DNA of 64,000 nucleotides. It comes from Arbacia lixula (taxonomy: Eukaryota > Echinodermata > Echinoidea > Arbacioida > Arbaciidae). The notes under the pieces are model-generated. The model searched no databases and was not told where the DNA came from. It was given only the letters and a program-made list of their open reading frames with translations. Location of the stretch: assembly GCA_963669155.1 (NCBI GenBank), contig OZ022583.1, positions 15,312,678-15,376,677 of the forward strand. The letters are read 5' to 3'. Made by a program: the position numbers and the translations under genes. This document shows, piece by piece, positions 24,191 through 36,681 of the stretch (its first letter is position 1; every line of letters begins with the position of its first letter).

Positions 24191-25852
24191 GCTTGTGTTT
24201 TAGTGTAAGTGTTTGTATACGTGATAGAGCGCAGGCAAAGTGCACCAAAAACCAAAAGAACACGATTTCCACAACCAAACTCTCCTCCCTGACCCCTCCA
24301 TACCCCTTTGCTATCACGTGCTACGACATACATATCAACCATTTATCCTCTCCAGTAAGCTTTTGGCGGCATTAGACGCGTCCCATTCCGATCACGTGAC
24401 ACAAAGTACGTGCGCGCACTGTATCGCCTGATCGTGCTCACACGTGCGTGCCGCCCATGGCTTGTTTTAACAGCTATTCGAGCATATTATACAAGCAGGA
24501 AGTTTTTATGTAGATGTCATAGGATAAGGGAAGAGCGGGAAAGGGAATGAGAAAGAGGGAGGGAGAGAAAAAAAAACCTTACGTATTATCAAAATTTAAA
24601 AACAATGTAAATCTGCCCATTATTATCAGCAAAGAGGTTTATTTCGCATTCATCTCGTTCACCGGAAATATTGCAAACAAATTAAGGTATTTTATTTTAT
24701 TATTTTTTTGACGAAATATATGATTCATATTATAGCCATCAAGTCTCATAAAAAATAAACTTGCGGATCACTCATGCTGAATTCAGAAAAAAAAATAAGG
24801 AACGTCATCACTGGTCTCATATCTTCCATTCTCCAAAATCTCATCAGCTAATATAGCGTGTCATGCGCACTTCAATTCGCATTATTGTTCACGGCGACAC
24901 TTGTATATTGGGGTTGTGCACCACACTCGCCAAGTCGTCTCCCCAAACCTTCTGTGGGAATGGGAGCAAAGAATACTACATAAATCGGGAGTGGATGGAA
25001 CATGATAGAGTCCTCTCGGCCTCGGGATGAGCAAATATTCCGCACGGCAGCCGTTCTGTGCTCTTACCAGAACGTGCCGAACGTACTAAATTACGCCCGT
25101 TTGATTTCCATGGCATTGCGAAGACGCTCGCCTCCACCACATAGAGGGAAAGCAGATCAGAATTCCCCTCATGACTTCGTATTGATTGATAAGCAGCATT
25201 GCTACAACGCTCATGTTGAAGGTGACTTGAACAGACGAGCAGATACACGTGGGAATACCTCGGCAAATCTCACGTACACGAGAGGCCATCTTTTTTTCTT
25301 TTTTGATATTCAAAGAGAATGGTGTGAGCCAAATAAAATCGCTATAATGTTGTTGAATTCGTCTTGATGATTGTATGTTGTTTTGACTCTCTTAACAGCT
25401 AGCTACATGACAGCTTCTTCCAAATGAGCGCCATGATATAGCTTCTCAGCTCTTTTACTTTTCATCTCTTTACTTTGTATTACATAGAAAACAGAGAAAG
25501 CGCCTTTAATTTTATAGGAGTGCAGTAGAAAAGTTTATACAAATTGATTAATTTCATGGGAGTACAGTAGAAAATGACAAATTGAATTGCCACAAAAATG
25601 TAGAACAGGTGCAATGAAGATAGTAGGCGAGCGATTCAGAAATCTGACTTATGAAATAATAATTATGAAACATGCATTCAGGTTTTTAAAGTCTAGTCCT
25701 GAAACTTAAACATAGGTATAGGCCTACGCTGAATATAAAGTAGCAACAATCCGCCTTCAGATACATATGTAGTGCATTACCTGTTGCAACCGTTTGTCGG
25801 TGGCATATACTGGATACCGCACCGACCAACATGAACCTCCCTCTTTCGTATA
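24191..25852. other. intergenic, nothing recognised
   Basis: Includes a 121-codon plus-strand frame (25002-25367) without recognisable domains. AT-rich elsewhere. Confidence 0.4.
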
Positions 25853-26063
25853 GAGTACCGATGTCGTGTCGTCATATGAGCATGTTTTCAAGACAACTGG
25901 TTCGAAACAAAATCACTTTACAGGTCCGATATTGTCTATCGGGCCAGTGTCGGGCACTCCTAATTGGAGTCCCCACTACGATCACCACTACTTGCTCTAC
26001 CCGCACAGTTTAGAACCAGTTGTCTTGACAAGAATACTCAGATGACGTCACAATCCGGTACTC
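25853..26063. mobile_element. MITE, copy A (GAGTACCG family)
   Basis: The left arm begins GAGTACCGATGTCGTGTCGT and the reverse complement of the right end begins GAGTACCGGATTGTGACGTC. Both arms continue to TCAAGACAACTGGTTC, giving about 55-bp inverted repeats. The interior (GGTCCGATATTGTCTA, then TCCCCACTACGATCACC) is shared with the copy at 45888-46171. Confidence 0.85.
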
Positions 26064-26117
26064 TCTAGCTCTCTTAATGCACGTGCGATACCTTCTGTAA
26101 GCTGAACAGCCTTCTGG

Positions 26118-26190
26118 GGTGAGCCACGTAGGGTCGGTATCATTCACCCGTTTGACAGTATAGGCCTTCTATCCACTCCACCAACCCTGC
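26118..26190 (-). repeat. tRNA-like SINE remnant
   Basis: On the minus strand TGGTGGAGTGGATAGAAGG resembles a tRNA D-arm/A box. ATACTGTCAAAC then GGTGAATGATACCGACCC follow at about B-box distance. Stems are imperfect, so it is not a credible functional tRNA. Confidence 0.3.
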
Positions 26191-27067
26191 TCTTAATCAA
26201 GAAGTGAAGTGGGGCCTTCGACGCGCATGCACTGTGACTCTCATAAGGCTCTGGACCTCCATTTAACGTCGTATTTGAAGAACGGAGTGTTTGGCCACAG
26301 ATTTAGGAAGCACGCTGACATATAATGCTGGCTCTTTTGTAAATACTTGTCTATGTGAGACGAAATTTCTACCAATTTAATCGCGCTGCTATGAACGTGA
26401 TTGCTGCTCGGTTTACTAACATATTCAAATTTTACCAGGTGCATACCAGTTTAACAAAGGTTGCCCCTGACAACCGAACGCTTGCCCGAGGTTTGCCCGA
26501 CATAGCAACAACTAATGTATGCAAAATGGATTCCAAGTACTGAAATACCGTTGTTAGCTATAGGTTAATGGAATAACTCGTTACTAGGCCCCAAGGGAAG
26601 AAACATCCATAAATTTGAATAAATTAGTAAACCGGTCTAGTATGATGAGTGATATTTTAAAAGGGTTTAAGTCCATTTTTTTTATCAAAGTATTATATTC
26701 TGTTGTAATAAACTATTTTTCAGAGAAATGCACAAGGCCTAAAAAAAACTCCTATTCTCAATTCCCAGATGAAAATCTGAGAATCATATTTCACTCCAAA
26801 AGTAACAAATACACATCAATTTCACTCCAAAAGGAACTTAATCCACAATATCATATTTTTCAAATATCCATAATTCATGGTTTGTTGTAATTTGTTTGCA
26901 GATTCTTGATCTAAGGACATATTATGTATCTATTATACATACCAGACTTGAAATAAATGTTTGAGGGGAAAGCATAAAAAAAGATGTTGATTTACAATTC
27001 ATCACCTTCAATGTACATGATCCCTTCTGGAAATAACATCTTCGTATAGGCGGTGGAGAGACCGTCT
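26191..27067. other. intergenic, nothing recognised
   Basis: AT-rich sequence; a 91-codon frame at 26615-26890 has no supporting signals. Confidence 0.45.
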
Positions 27068-27211
27068 GGTCTCTGTTGCATAAAACTTTGCTACCAACGG
27101 CAACTTCTATGTAAAACTTGAACGTGATTGGCTGTCAAGCGATGTTATCATGGTAGTCAGCACTGATGACAGAGTTATCATTAATGGTAATTTTTATGCA
27201 ACGAGGCCCTG
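27068..27211. mobile_element. MITE with GTTGCATAAAA termini
   Basis: The left arm is CTCTGTTGCATAAAACTTTG and the right arm, reverse complemented, is CTCGTTGCATAAAAATTACC. The ~140-bp element contains further internal inversions (ATGTTATCATGG, GAGTTATCATTAATGG). Non-coding. Confidence 0.65.
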
Positions 27212-27500
27212 AAAGGCCCAGTATGGTAGTTGTTGTTGTTGTCGTCGTCACAAGTGACAGGAGCAAACCATTTCCTTGTGAAGATCTTACGCAGACAGCA
27301 GGGTGACATATCTCCCTCATGGCTTGCGGAGCCAGCCTGCCACGTGACATAAAAATCTGATACATCTGAATAGTCATGTAATAGATAAAACGCGACTAAC
27401 ACGCCGGCAAAGGAGGAGAATAAACGCATTTATGAATACAAAATGACGCTACGACGCTGGCAGCGGAAGCTTTTGAGCAGATCTGGTATCTGGGCTTCCG

Positions 27501-27728
27501 CCCAGATAGGAACATTAAAGAAGACGGGATAATACCAGAACTGTGGAACTGTGTTTGAAAGTCTTCCCGCCGTCCCCACCGGTAAAATGTCGACTGAAAA
27601 TGTGAGAAATGTGGGAAAATGCCCAGATAGCAACATTAAAGTAAGATCGGATGATACCAGAACTGTGGAAATGTGTTTGAAAGTCTTCCCGACGTCCCCA
27701 CCTGTAAGATATCGACTGAAAATGTGGG
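27501..27728. repeat. 121-bp tandem duplication with terminal palindrome
   Basis: CCCAGATAG.AACATTAAAG through GATACCAGAACTGTGGAA.TG, GTTTGAAAGTCTTCCCG and ATCGACTGAAAATGTG occurs twice, starting at 27501 and 27622. Just before the first copy ATCTGGGCTTCCGCCCAGAT forms a hairpin. The 112-codon minus frame spanning it repeats with the DNA and has no recognised domain. Confidence 0.85.
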
Positions 27729-28003
27729 TTAGGGCTCTTGATACGTAGCCTGTCGAAAAATACGACAAAGTTGCCTTCTGCCAGATGACACCTACAAAAA
27801 AAATGACCAGCGGAAAGCGGACGCTTACAGAATGCTATAAATCATAACACGGCCGTAGGTTCTTTTTTCAGTTTTCTTAATCAAGCCCTCCACATACGCA
27901 ATTTATGATGCAAAAGAGAGATTGATGATACAGCGTGTTATTTCTATCCGAAAGATATATGGTTTGTATGAGGTGTCGATGTTGTCCATGTATCATTTGA
28001 TTC

Positions 28004-28137
28004 TTCTTCTATTTCTTCTTCTTCTTTTTTTTCCTTCTCCTTCTTCTTCTTCTTCCTCTTTTTCTTCTTCTCCTTCTTCTTCTTCTTCTTCTTCTTCTTC
28101 TCCTTCTTCGTCTTCTTCTTCTTCTTCTTCCTCCTTA
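28004..28137. repeat. (TTC)n tract
   Basis: Near-continuous TTC triplets with TCC interruptions, a GAA/TTC mirror-repeat composition. Confidence 0.95.
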
Positions 28138-29025
28138 TTATACTTTACTAACAGAGTGTTCGTTTTCATTTACATATACTAAGATAGTTCCAATATTTTT
28201 TTTCCTCGTTTACGATTTCTAACTCTTTGTGTGCCATGTAGCCATATCTTATCTGGGACAAAAAGGGTTAAACTTGAACATTACGACTAATAAAATACAT
28301 GAAGATATGATTTATTTCGACATAACACATACAACACCTAAATGACTTTGCCTTGATATCAGTTAGCTTGCTAATCGGCCTGACTTCAAAGAACTTGCAG
28401 AAATCTTGAGTGCTTAATAATATCTCCATCTTCCTCTCTTCCTCCTTCTTTCTTCCCCATTCTCATTCTTATTTTGCTACTAAAAGGATCATAAGGAATG
28501 ATCATGATACATTTCTTTCATCATCATTATCGGTTTTATTTATGAATTGCCGAAATAAAATGAATTAAATCAAATCAGAACATAGAATAAACAAAATGCA
28601 ATGAGCTCGTTTCCTGTGCCCTGCCCTTTGGGCTACGATCTGCAATATAAGTTACCATTCGATTTAATACTTCAATTATACATTTCGATCCGGTCAGGAA
28701 AGTTCGCATTAAAGAGGGATTTTTGTAATGCTCCCTGATCATTTTTTTTGTGCAAAACTCTTGTTTGTTTTTTTCATTTTATAGCTCAATGACTTTTGTT
28801 AACAAATATAGGTATGATCTAGGAATTATGTTTGTTGTAGGCATGGCAAGGAAGTATGAGATTATGAACATCATTTGTTTTTTGTGTTATAATGAGCTGT
28901 AACCATTCACATGCTTCAGTTGTGCACATACACATACGCACACACTTACGCACACACACACACACATAGGCCTACAGTAAAACAATGAATCCTTCTTTCC
29001 CCTCTCTTTTAATACGTCTCCCCTC
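28138..29025. other. intergenic, nothing recognised
   Basis: AT-rich sequence; a short CA run occurs near 28930-28966. Confidence 0.45.
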
Positions 29026-29056
29026 CCTCCCGCACCCCACCCTCTCTCTCTGTCTC

Positions 29057-29090
<34 letters not shown>

Positions 29091-29242
29091 CCCTTTCCAC
29101 CCTCATCCTCTTTCACTCCAATTTCATCTTCTCTCTACCTCTCACACTCTATCCATCGCTTCACATACGCTCTACCCCCTCCGCACACGCACGCACATAC
29201 ACGTTTTTCTTTCTCTTACAGTGTCACTCACTTAAACCCTCT

Positions 29243-29292
<50 letters not shown>

Positions 29293-29357
29293 GCCTCGCT
29301 TTGTCATTTCATCTCCCTTTTCCATCCTTTAGTTTCTCCCACATTCTCATTTCCTCG

Positions 29358-29397
<40 letters not shown>

Positions 29398-29580
29398 TCT
29401 CTCCTTCCCTCTGTCACTTCACCCACCACCCCTCTCTCTCTCTCTCTCTCTCTCTCTGTCATCCCACCCTCTTATTCCCTCCCCCCTTTCACCCACATTC
29501 TCATCAGCTTTCACCCTTCCCCTTCTCTCTCCTTTCTCTCTCTATCTCTCTCTCTCTCCCTTTTCTCCCATACTCATTCT
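29026..29580. repeat. pyrimidine-rich tract with (AATC)n and (CT)n
   Basis: AATC tetranucleotides at 29058-29090, long CT runs at 29245-29289, 29367-29400 and 29432-29458, and CT-rich spacers. Frames here are artefacts. Confidence 0.95.
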
Positions 29581-29654
29581 CTTCGTGTTTACTCCCACAC
29601 ACCTCTTTCCCCGTAGAGCCATGCATTGATCCTCGTATCTCAAGTGACTTTTAA

Positions 29655-30341
29655 CAAATCTTGGAAATTCCGATGAGCGGTTTTAACTCTCCGTTATCTA
29701 TCGGCAGTAAGTGTTGACGCTGACTTGGCGTTTTCATCGCGCAGGATACTGCGGCTTCGTTGTCGCACAGTTGTGGTTACGACGGAGCCTCCTGGATTCA
29801 TTTGGTCGATAAAATCAGATCAACCAGCTCCTTCTCTTTCTTTTATTTAGGATAGAATATAGGCAACTGTTGTTTACTACTCTCCTTGTTTCATTTCCCT
29901 CTTCCATCTCTTTAAAGTTACTTTAACTTTTTTTTATGTGCTCCTCCATTCGAGATCCATTTCTGCTTCAATGTTCATCAGTTGAAATGTGACTTGTTTT
30001 CACGTAATAGTGCGTCATACTATGCTCGCGTAAATGTATTCAAACCATGTATATGTGAATGAGTGAATTCAGAGTTTCGAATAAATGTTCCACTTAAAAA
30101 ACACATTACATTTGGAGAGAGAATCCACCTAGAGTACCATTCAGTGATCTAAATCCATCGTCCTTGGATGCCAAAACTCAAGTATCATGCCATATTGGCA
30201 TGTCAATTTTCTTAAGCAAAACCCTTAAAAAATAATGAACTAAATCGATAGAGTTGCTTACAAGTATATAGCATTACCAATCATGCCAATGATTATAGAG
30301 GTAAATGTATATTAATACGTACATTTTGAGCAACTTCTTAA
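29655..30341. other. intergenic, nothing recognised
   Basis: No supported feature up to the TTAA at 30338-30341 that begins the next element. Confidence 0.45.
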
Positions 30342-30512
30342 AGATATAGTTTATCCTGAAATTAAGATGGTTTGATAAAAGCAGGAGCATGAAAGAAACA
30401 TAGCGGTGAAGGTTTGATGAAAAATCCGCCAAAGGATAAAAAAAAAAGGTATGATCTTTTGCAGTTTTGATTTTGTGACGCCACGCGCCCAAGATTCTCT
30501 CCCATATGTTGT
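30342..30512. mobile_element. half element of a TTAA-flanked MITE family
   Basis: After TTAA comes AGATATAGTTTATCCTGAAA, then GCATGAAAGAAACATA, GTGAAGGTTTGATGAAAAAT, TTTTGATTTTGTGACG and CTCTCCCATATG.TGTGTAC. The same string of motifs makes up the left arm of the intact element at 63108-63605. The opposite arm was not found here. Confidence 0.7.
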
Positions 30513-32690
30513 GTACTACTCTATCTTTGAAAACATTGATTTTTCTTGAGACGATACGTATCATTTTACCCGTGCATTTGATACATTCAAGATACATTCA
30601 AAATTCAAGAGGGCTCAATATCCAAATTTGCTTACATAATTTTATTCTACATGTGTGCCAAAATTGCGTATTTTTTAGACAAAAATGTAAAATTATTTAG
30701 CTATGCCGCTGGACTACACAGAGAGTAACAGCAAAGTAAAGGTTATGTATAAAATATAAATTCAAATGGGTGTATTGGTCAATATCTTGAAAGGCTACTT
30801 GAACAACCCCGCGGATTTTGTTGGTTGACGCAAAGTTTGATGGCCTTCCCTTCCCTTTACGTAATTAGAATTTCGTACGTGACATTGCATTAATGTTTGT
30901 ACCCATCATGTAGCTGTAATTCATTCCTCTTTGTTCTACCTTTTGTTACTTGCTGTTTTGTTCACTCCTATTTGTAAAATATTCCCTCAATAAGGCCCCA
31001 GCGAAAGCCAGTCTCGATATTGTCTTTGTCGTTTAACCGTGTTTAAGTGATTCTATCAACCAATGACACGTTAGTACTTTTGACCACATTATACGATTGA
31101 TGGCATCATTAACACGTGATATTTCAAAACGTAAGTGCAGGTAGAGGTGCAAAGGGGGTAATATAAGCTAGTCAATTTTGCTGTTCGTTCATTATTCTAA
31201 ACGTGTCCTATGTGTTGTTTCATAACATATTTAAAGTGCCTTGTCCGTTAAATGTCAAATAATTTTTACCTTAAAGGAGACATGAAGAAAACATTATTAT
31301 TTCCAAAAAAGCGTTAGAGGAATTATGAGCTTGATATTTGTTCTTAAGGATGAAAAAGCTCCCCCTTCCCTTCTTCTACTCTATTCTTGTCTCCTACCCA
31401 AGTTGGTCTAGAGGAAAAACCCCTCCCTTTTTTCTCAGAAGATAATAGCGCCACTGCCTGTAGGGGTCTCCAGTATGTGTGATGTGCCCAGCTGCGTCTA
31501 ATTGCTCCTCTATAGATGCGTGAACCTGAACGAGGGTTATTATCTTAATTCAACACGCCATCGGGGTTCGTCGGTCGCATTTGCTATGAAACAAAATAAT
31601 CGGGGTTTCTTCTCGGGTGCGGATTCAGCTTTTTGTCAAGGGGTGGGGGGGTTAAGGGAAGGGTGTAAGAGATTCCACGGTCAGAGACCCGCTAGTCTCT
31701 ACATTTAAATTTCTAATGAATAATGTGGCGATATTTCAGTATTCATTCATTTTCTTCTCTTTGTCTCTTTGTTTCTTTCTTTCTCTCTCCGTCCTCACTA
31801 TTTGCTTGCCATTTCTCTTATCATAAAGAAAATAGCCCTAAAGCAACTGACTTATTTAAACCTATGTTCATAGTTTTTCACTCGCGTCATCTGAGATGAC
31901 TTTCTATACAATTCTGCTGGCATGCACCAGGCCATTAATCCATCGATTCCGTAAAACCGTAATGAAATCATTACATGTAAAATTAAAACCGAGCAATGCT
32001 ACAAGAACAAAAATACTACTTTAACAATTATATATAAAGGCAAAAGATCTGTGCACACTTTCAAGAAGTTGTAATGACGGAAACGAGGACACCGCTTGGA
32101 ATAGTTCAAAAGATGTGTCGTTAACTCTTTCTATGCTGGATAATATTGCTCTATGGGAAGTTTGTGTATTACTGGATACACAGAGTCACTCACGACATAT
32201 AAAGGGTTAACTCTGATATGACGCGAGAGAGAGGGGCAGGTGAAGGGGGATTTAAATCTCACTGGAGGAGAAACTGGGATGATGAAGTAGGTGACAATGA
32301 TAGCATCGCTTTTACGATGCATGGGTACTTTTAGACCTACCCATGGGTAGTGCGCTTCAATTGGGGAGGCGGACGGGTTGGTAATTATAAAGCTCTCCAC
32401 AGGGAAAGCCCCTTTTAAGAAAGCTCGAGAATGTGTTAACTAGGCTGTCATTCTTTCGTTTTGCTGAACGATAGGTTTCTTGTATCATGCTGAAGTAACT
32501 GGATTCCCATACACAGCTCCCTTTTTAAATCATATAACGTCATGATAGATCAGTTGTCTCTTCTACATCACCCTATCCACCCGCCCCCTAATAAAAAAAA
32601 ATGAACAAAGGTGAACACTGTATAACCACGGCAACGTTGTCAGTGATACGGATGACGGACAGAGCACTCTGTCTGTATCGTTGAAAATGA
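30513..32690. other. intergenic, nothing recognised
   Basis: Mostly AT-rich. TTAAAGGAGACATGAAG at about 31273 resembles one end of a TTAA-type MITE but no partner arm is clear. Purine and G-run patches at 31630-31665. Confidence 0.4.
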
Positions 32691-32696
32691 TTCTCT

Positions 32697-32699
32697 CTG

Positions 32700-32743
<44 letters not shown>
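32697..32743. repeat. (CT)n microsatellite
   Basis: About 20 CT units, nearly pure. Confidence 0.95.
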
Positions 32744-32745
<2 letters not shown>

Positions 32746-33364
32746 CCTGATATGAAAGAAACCAATACATCTTTTTTTAATACTATGTTCAGCTCAACTT
32801 TCCTCTACTTTTTATTTTCTTTCCTATGTAACTACTTTTTATATAGCTACTACTAGCTTTCACACTTATCCATCACCAAATATTACCCCCCCCCCCTTCC
32901 AATACTGAAAAGTATATCTAACAACGGTCTTGTGTAAGTGTTACAAAATTCAATAAAAAAAAATACTGCTCATTTTCACCTCGTTAATGTGTTGCATGTC
33001 TTGACACAATAAAACCACCGAAAGAAACCGAAAAGTTTCTCTCTTTTATAGTATCTATCAGTAAGCATGAACTGATTACATGTCTACACACATACCTATA
33101 TGACGTTTGAATAATTTCTGACCACAAATGTATCAAACACGATGTTTGTAGGCTATATCAAAGTCATCCAAAATGCAATTAGCCGCCTTTTAAGTAAGAG
33201 TTCTTTATCTGGTACTGTTGCATTTGACAATATGAAAATGTAAAATTGTATATTTATTACCCTTAATTTTTACCCCTTTCTTTTTGAGAGAGTTCCCAAG
33301 TGTGTGAGTGTGTGGTGGGGGTGGGGGGAAACCTCCTAGCTCCATACACCTACATACACATAAA
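32744..33364. other. intergenic, nothing recognised
   Basis: AT-rich with a C run near 32887-32897. No exon supported. Confidence 0.45.
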
Positions 33365-33365
33365 T

Positions 33366-33392
33366 ACTGACATACACACACTCACACACACA

Positions 33393-33433
<41 letters not shown>

Positions 33434-33484
33434 GCATAGGCACAAACACATAGGTATTAACACACGCACACGTACACACACATA
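33366..33484. repeat. (CA)n microsatellite
   Basis: CACA runs with short interruptions. Confidence 0.95.
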
Positions 33485-33945
33485 AAACACACATTAAATT
33501 AGGGGTACAAGACGAATGTCTTTATATACCCTACTTATGTTTACAGCGCAGACCGAAGGTACGCTGTATCTGGGGCATGTCATAATGTCTACAGGGCATG
33601 CTCGTCTTGAATTACACACAGCAATATCGCGCCTCAAGAGGAAGAGGAAATAATGGAATATTGATAAGCTATTGAATTCAATTCGAATTTACACAAGGAC
33701 TCCAATCCTAACATACATATACCAATCTGTATGGTGAATGATTAGAGATGTCTTGGATTATAAATGCTCTTTAAACAGCAGGTAATGCCCTATGTGTTAC
33801 TGGTACCATTGAAACTTTATAAAAGAAATTACAGATGAAAAAAGTCACCTAGGAGGAAAAACGGAATATTTGCCAAATAGTGTTTACTTCCATTGTCTTT
33901 TCTCTGTGTTGAGATGTAAATGTATGTATGTTTGTTTGTAGATTA
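33485..33945. other. intergenic, nothing recognised
   Basis: No supported feature. Confidence 0.45.
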
Positions 33946-34078
33946 TTTGATTGATTGATTGGTTGGTTGGTTGGTTGGTTGGTTGGTTAGTTGGTTGGTT
34001 GGTTGGTTGGTTGGTCGGTTGGTCGGTTGGTTGGTTGGATGGTTGTTTTATTGGTTGTTTGGTTGGTTGTTTGGTTGT
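33946..34078. repeat. (TTGG)n tetranucleotide array
   Basis: About 30 units of GGTT with GATT, GGTC and GTTT variants. Because 4-bp units cycle through all three frames, the encoded WLVG and NQPT repeats are artefacts. Confidence 0.95.
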
Positions 34079-34660
34079 GGGTTCGATGAGAGAACGCACA
34101 CATAAATTAACACAAACAGTCACACAAACGCATATTCCATCGAACTGTTTATTGTGCAAAACGGAAATAAATTAGATGAATTGAATTGACAATATAGATA
34201 ATATGAATTGAATGAATCAACTCCAAGGACAATTGAGTGGTGCCGATTTAAGATATATAAACATGTATGTAAGCATGTTAGGACACGCAGTAGAGTGAGT
34301 TGTTTGATTAGATACGTGACTAGAATATGGAATACTCAACCTAGAACAATCACCACTTGCATGTACCGGCGCCGCTTTGCTGAAATTAATTGCATATTTC
34401 CCGTGGCCATGTTATCGTTGCAATGAAAGGCCAATATGCTCGCCAATTAGCGACTAAGTACCTAAGTACCCTGCAGAGAGGAATGTTTTCGCTTGGATGA
34501 GACGAAATCCCCCTCCGTAAACCCCTGAAGGACTGTGGGCTATCTGATACGAAGATTTTGAAGGGACTAAGAGGTAAGCGGAGATGCGTCATCGCCTGGG
34601 GGTGGACGTTGGTGATGAACCGGTCATTACGTTAACCTTATCGGCAAGAAGTACGTTTAC
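34079..34660. other. intergenic, nothing recognised
   Basis: No supported exon or repeat. Confidence 0.45.
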
Positions 34661-35013
34661 AAATGATGTTTTCTTTTTTGGACACTTTCCACTTGTCTTG
34701 TACTTCGTCCACCTATTTCTATCAAATTCTCCTCTTCCCTTTTCTTTTATATTTTACTTCTTCATCTGCGTCTTTTCACCCCCTTCCGCTTTCTTTCCAC
34801 TCCGTTCCCTCCTTGTCCTTGTCCATGTCCCAATTTGCTCGCCATCCATTTACCCGTCCCTTCTTTTGTTCCCTCCTTCCTCGTAATTCCTCTACCCCCT
34901 TCCTCCTTCCACTCTGAACCCTTCCCTTTTTATCTCTTTAACTCTTCGTTCCCTTTCCCATATACTCCTCTTGCTCTCCCGTCCGATCTCTTCATCTAAT
35001 CTTTCCCTGCTTT
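34661..35013. repeat. pyrimidine-rich tract flanking the transposon
   Basis: CT-rich, non-repetitive low-complexity sequence ending at the Harbinger left terminus. Confidence 0.7.
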
Positions 35014-35030
35014 TAATACCCCCATTCCAC
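35014..35030. repeat. Harbinger left terminal inverted repeat
   Basis: TAATACCCCCATTCCAC, an exact inverse match to 39208-39224. Confidence 0.9.
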
Positions 35031-35402
35031 TGACCATCGGAACCTGATCTGACGCCAATCTGATCCCAATTTTGCAAAAATGTCAGCGCTCCGATGAGTT
35101 CCGATGAAAATTCACCCGACATCCACTTTTTTTGGTCCCTGTTTTCCGTAAAATCCTATCAAGATCCAACATTGATCGGGGTAATCGGATGAAGGACTGG
35201 TAGCGTCCCGATGTCTGTCCGCCATTTTCATCGGCAGCGTCCGATTGATTTGAATGTGGTCGGATTGTAATTCGAGGGTGGCCTGACACTAATCTGACAC
35301 TTCCAACACTCTCCCGACATCAACCCGACAAATCGGTTGCTGTTCGGAGGGTAATCGGACACTGACCCAATACTGGTCGGATTTTCGCCAAAATCGGCAG
35401 TC
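35031..35402. promoter_or_regulatory. subterminal ATCGGA/TCCGAT motif array, left
   Basis: More than ten copies of TCCGAT, ATCGGA or close variants (TCGGAT, CCGACA) in both orientations within 370 bp. In the studied zebrafish Harbinger3 system the Myb-like partner binds short subterminal motifs and recruits the transposase. By inference these are binding sites for the MADF protein encoded at the other end. Confidence 0.65.
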
Positions 35403-35405
35403 GAG

Positions 35406-35412
35406 TATAAAA
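35406..35412 (+). promoter_or_regulatory. TATA box of the transposase gene
   Basis: TATAAAA lies 30 bp before the start codon at 35442, within the subterminal region. The resulting 5' leader would be very short. Confidence 0.6.
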
Positions 35413-35441
35413 GCAGGCTGCACCTCCTGACAATACTAGAC

Positions 35442-35888
35442 ATGGATCAACTTCTTCGCAACGCTGCAGCCCTGGGCTGGGTTTTTATGCTCCAGCAACA
35501 AACTATGCAACAAGACGCAATAGCCCTTCAGGTCCTGAGAAAGAGGCTGAGAAAAAGGCGAAGAAGACCACGTCGTTATTGGGTTCGACCATGGCTGCAA
35601 GCTGAGAGAAGGCTGTTATATGGGCACTACACCAGACTCTTGAATGAACTAAGAATGGAGGATACAACGGCATTTTTCAATTTCTTGAGAGTTACGCCAG
35701 AATTTTTTGATGAACTACTCCAGAGACTCGCACCAAGACTCACGAAGGACGATACCAATGCCAGGAGAGCCCTTGAACCTGGTCTCAAGTTAGCCTGTAC
35801 CATAAGGCACCTTGCATCTGGCGATCGGTATCCGTCACTGTCATACAGTTTCAGGGTTCAGAATACTGCAATGGATGTTGAGCCTTGA
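35442..35888 (+). pseudogene. Harbinger transposase, N-terminal remnant
   Basis: A 148-aa frame starting MDQLLRNAAALGWVF. A basic stretch (residues 34-45) is followed by the hallmark HARBI1-like N-terminal region: YWVRPWLQAERRLLYGHY, then FFNFLRVTPEFFDELL and TIRHLASGD.YPSLSYSFR. In full-length members (about 350-420 aa) the helix-turn-helix and the DDE catalytic domain come after this point. Here the frame runs only into QNTAMDVEP and a stop. No donor site is visible at the break and no DDE-like sequence follows before the convergent gene, so an internal deletion is the likeliest cause. AATAAA signals near 36226 could still serve the transcript. It cannot be catalytic, but might retain DNA or partner binding. 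Confidence 0.85.
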
Positions 35889-36349
35889 AATTACTAATTG
35901 TCATAATTATTAAGCAATGTTCATGATTTGTCGTCTGAACGGCGACTTATATGTTTGTGTGTAAAAAAACATTCAATCAAAATGCCGTGAGGTTGCATTT
36001 GCAAAAAAACCTTATTGATTTTAAAAAAATCAATCAATAAAAAAAACACATCAGTTAATAAAAGTGATGTGTTTCTGAGTAACTGAGTTGCCAAAATATT
36101 TTGTACTACATTAGAGTTGCATCAAGTATTATTATCAGTTATTGTACTTGGATATGATGTGTTTTTGAATTGCTAAAGAAGCTTGTAGCCAAGGCAATGT
36201 ATCTAAAAAGGGAGTTGCATAGTGTTCAATAAAGTGAACAATGTAAATTTTCTGAATTGTTATTTCTTGATTCATTCTACGTTCCAAATCTTCAAATTTG
36301 AATTTATTAATGGAGTCGAATACAAGTATTCATTTCTTAACCAAAGCAT

Positions 36350-36384
<35 letters not shown>

Positions 36385-36470
36385 TTGATGGGAAATAATG
36401 ATTTGTTTCACTCAAGAATGACAAATCATACGCAAGATAATTCTAAACATTAATATGCAACCTGTGCGTA
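35889..36470. other. inter-gene region of the Harbinger element
   Basis: AT-rich 3' flanks of the two convergent genes. AATAAA-type signals occur on plus at about 36039, 36058 and 36226; TTTATT (minus signal) occurs at about 36471 and 36635. A (GA)n run occupies 36353-36380. Confidence 0.6.
36353..36380. repeat. (GA)n microsatellite
   Basis: About 13 GA units inside the transposon. Confidence 0.95.
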
Positions 36471-36681
36471 CTTTATTCAACAAAAACAATCTTTACAAAC
36501 ATAGCAAAACACAAGTCAATGATAAAAAAACTTATACATGATAAAGGATCTACATCGTCTCCCTGGCTCATTCCTCATTAATGACAAGTCTGATGAAAAA
36601 AAGTCCAAAGCCGGAAAACAAAAACACAATTGCTTTTATTCGTTTCATTTTTTTGCCATCCTTGCTCTGCATTTGGTGACA

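Noticed and set aside
33884..34175. WLVG and NQPT repeat proteins
   Set aside because: Products of the TTGG tetranucleotide array. The same peptide logic appears on both strands, as expected from a 4-bp repeat.
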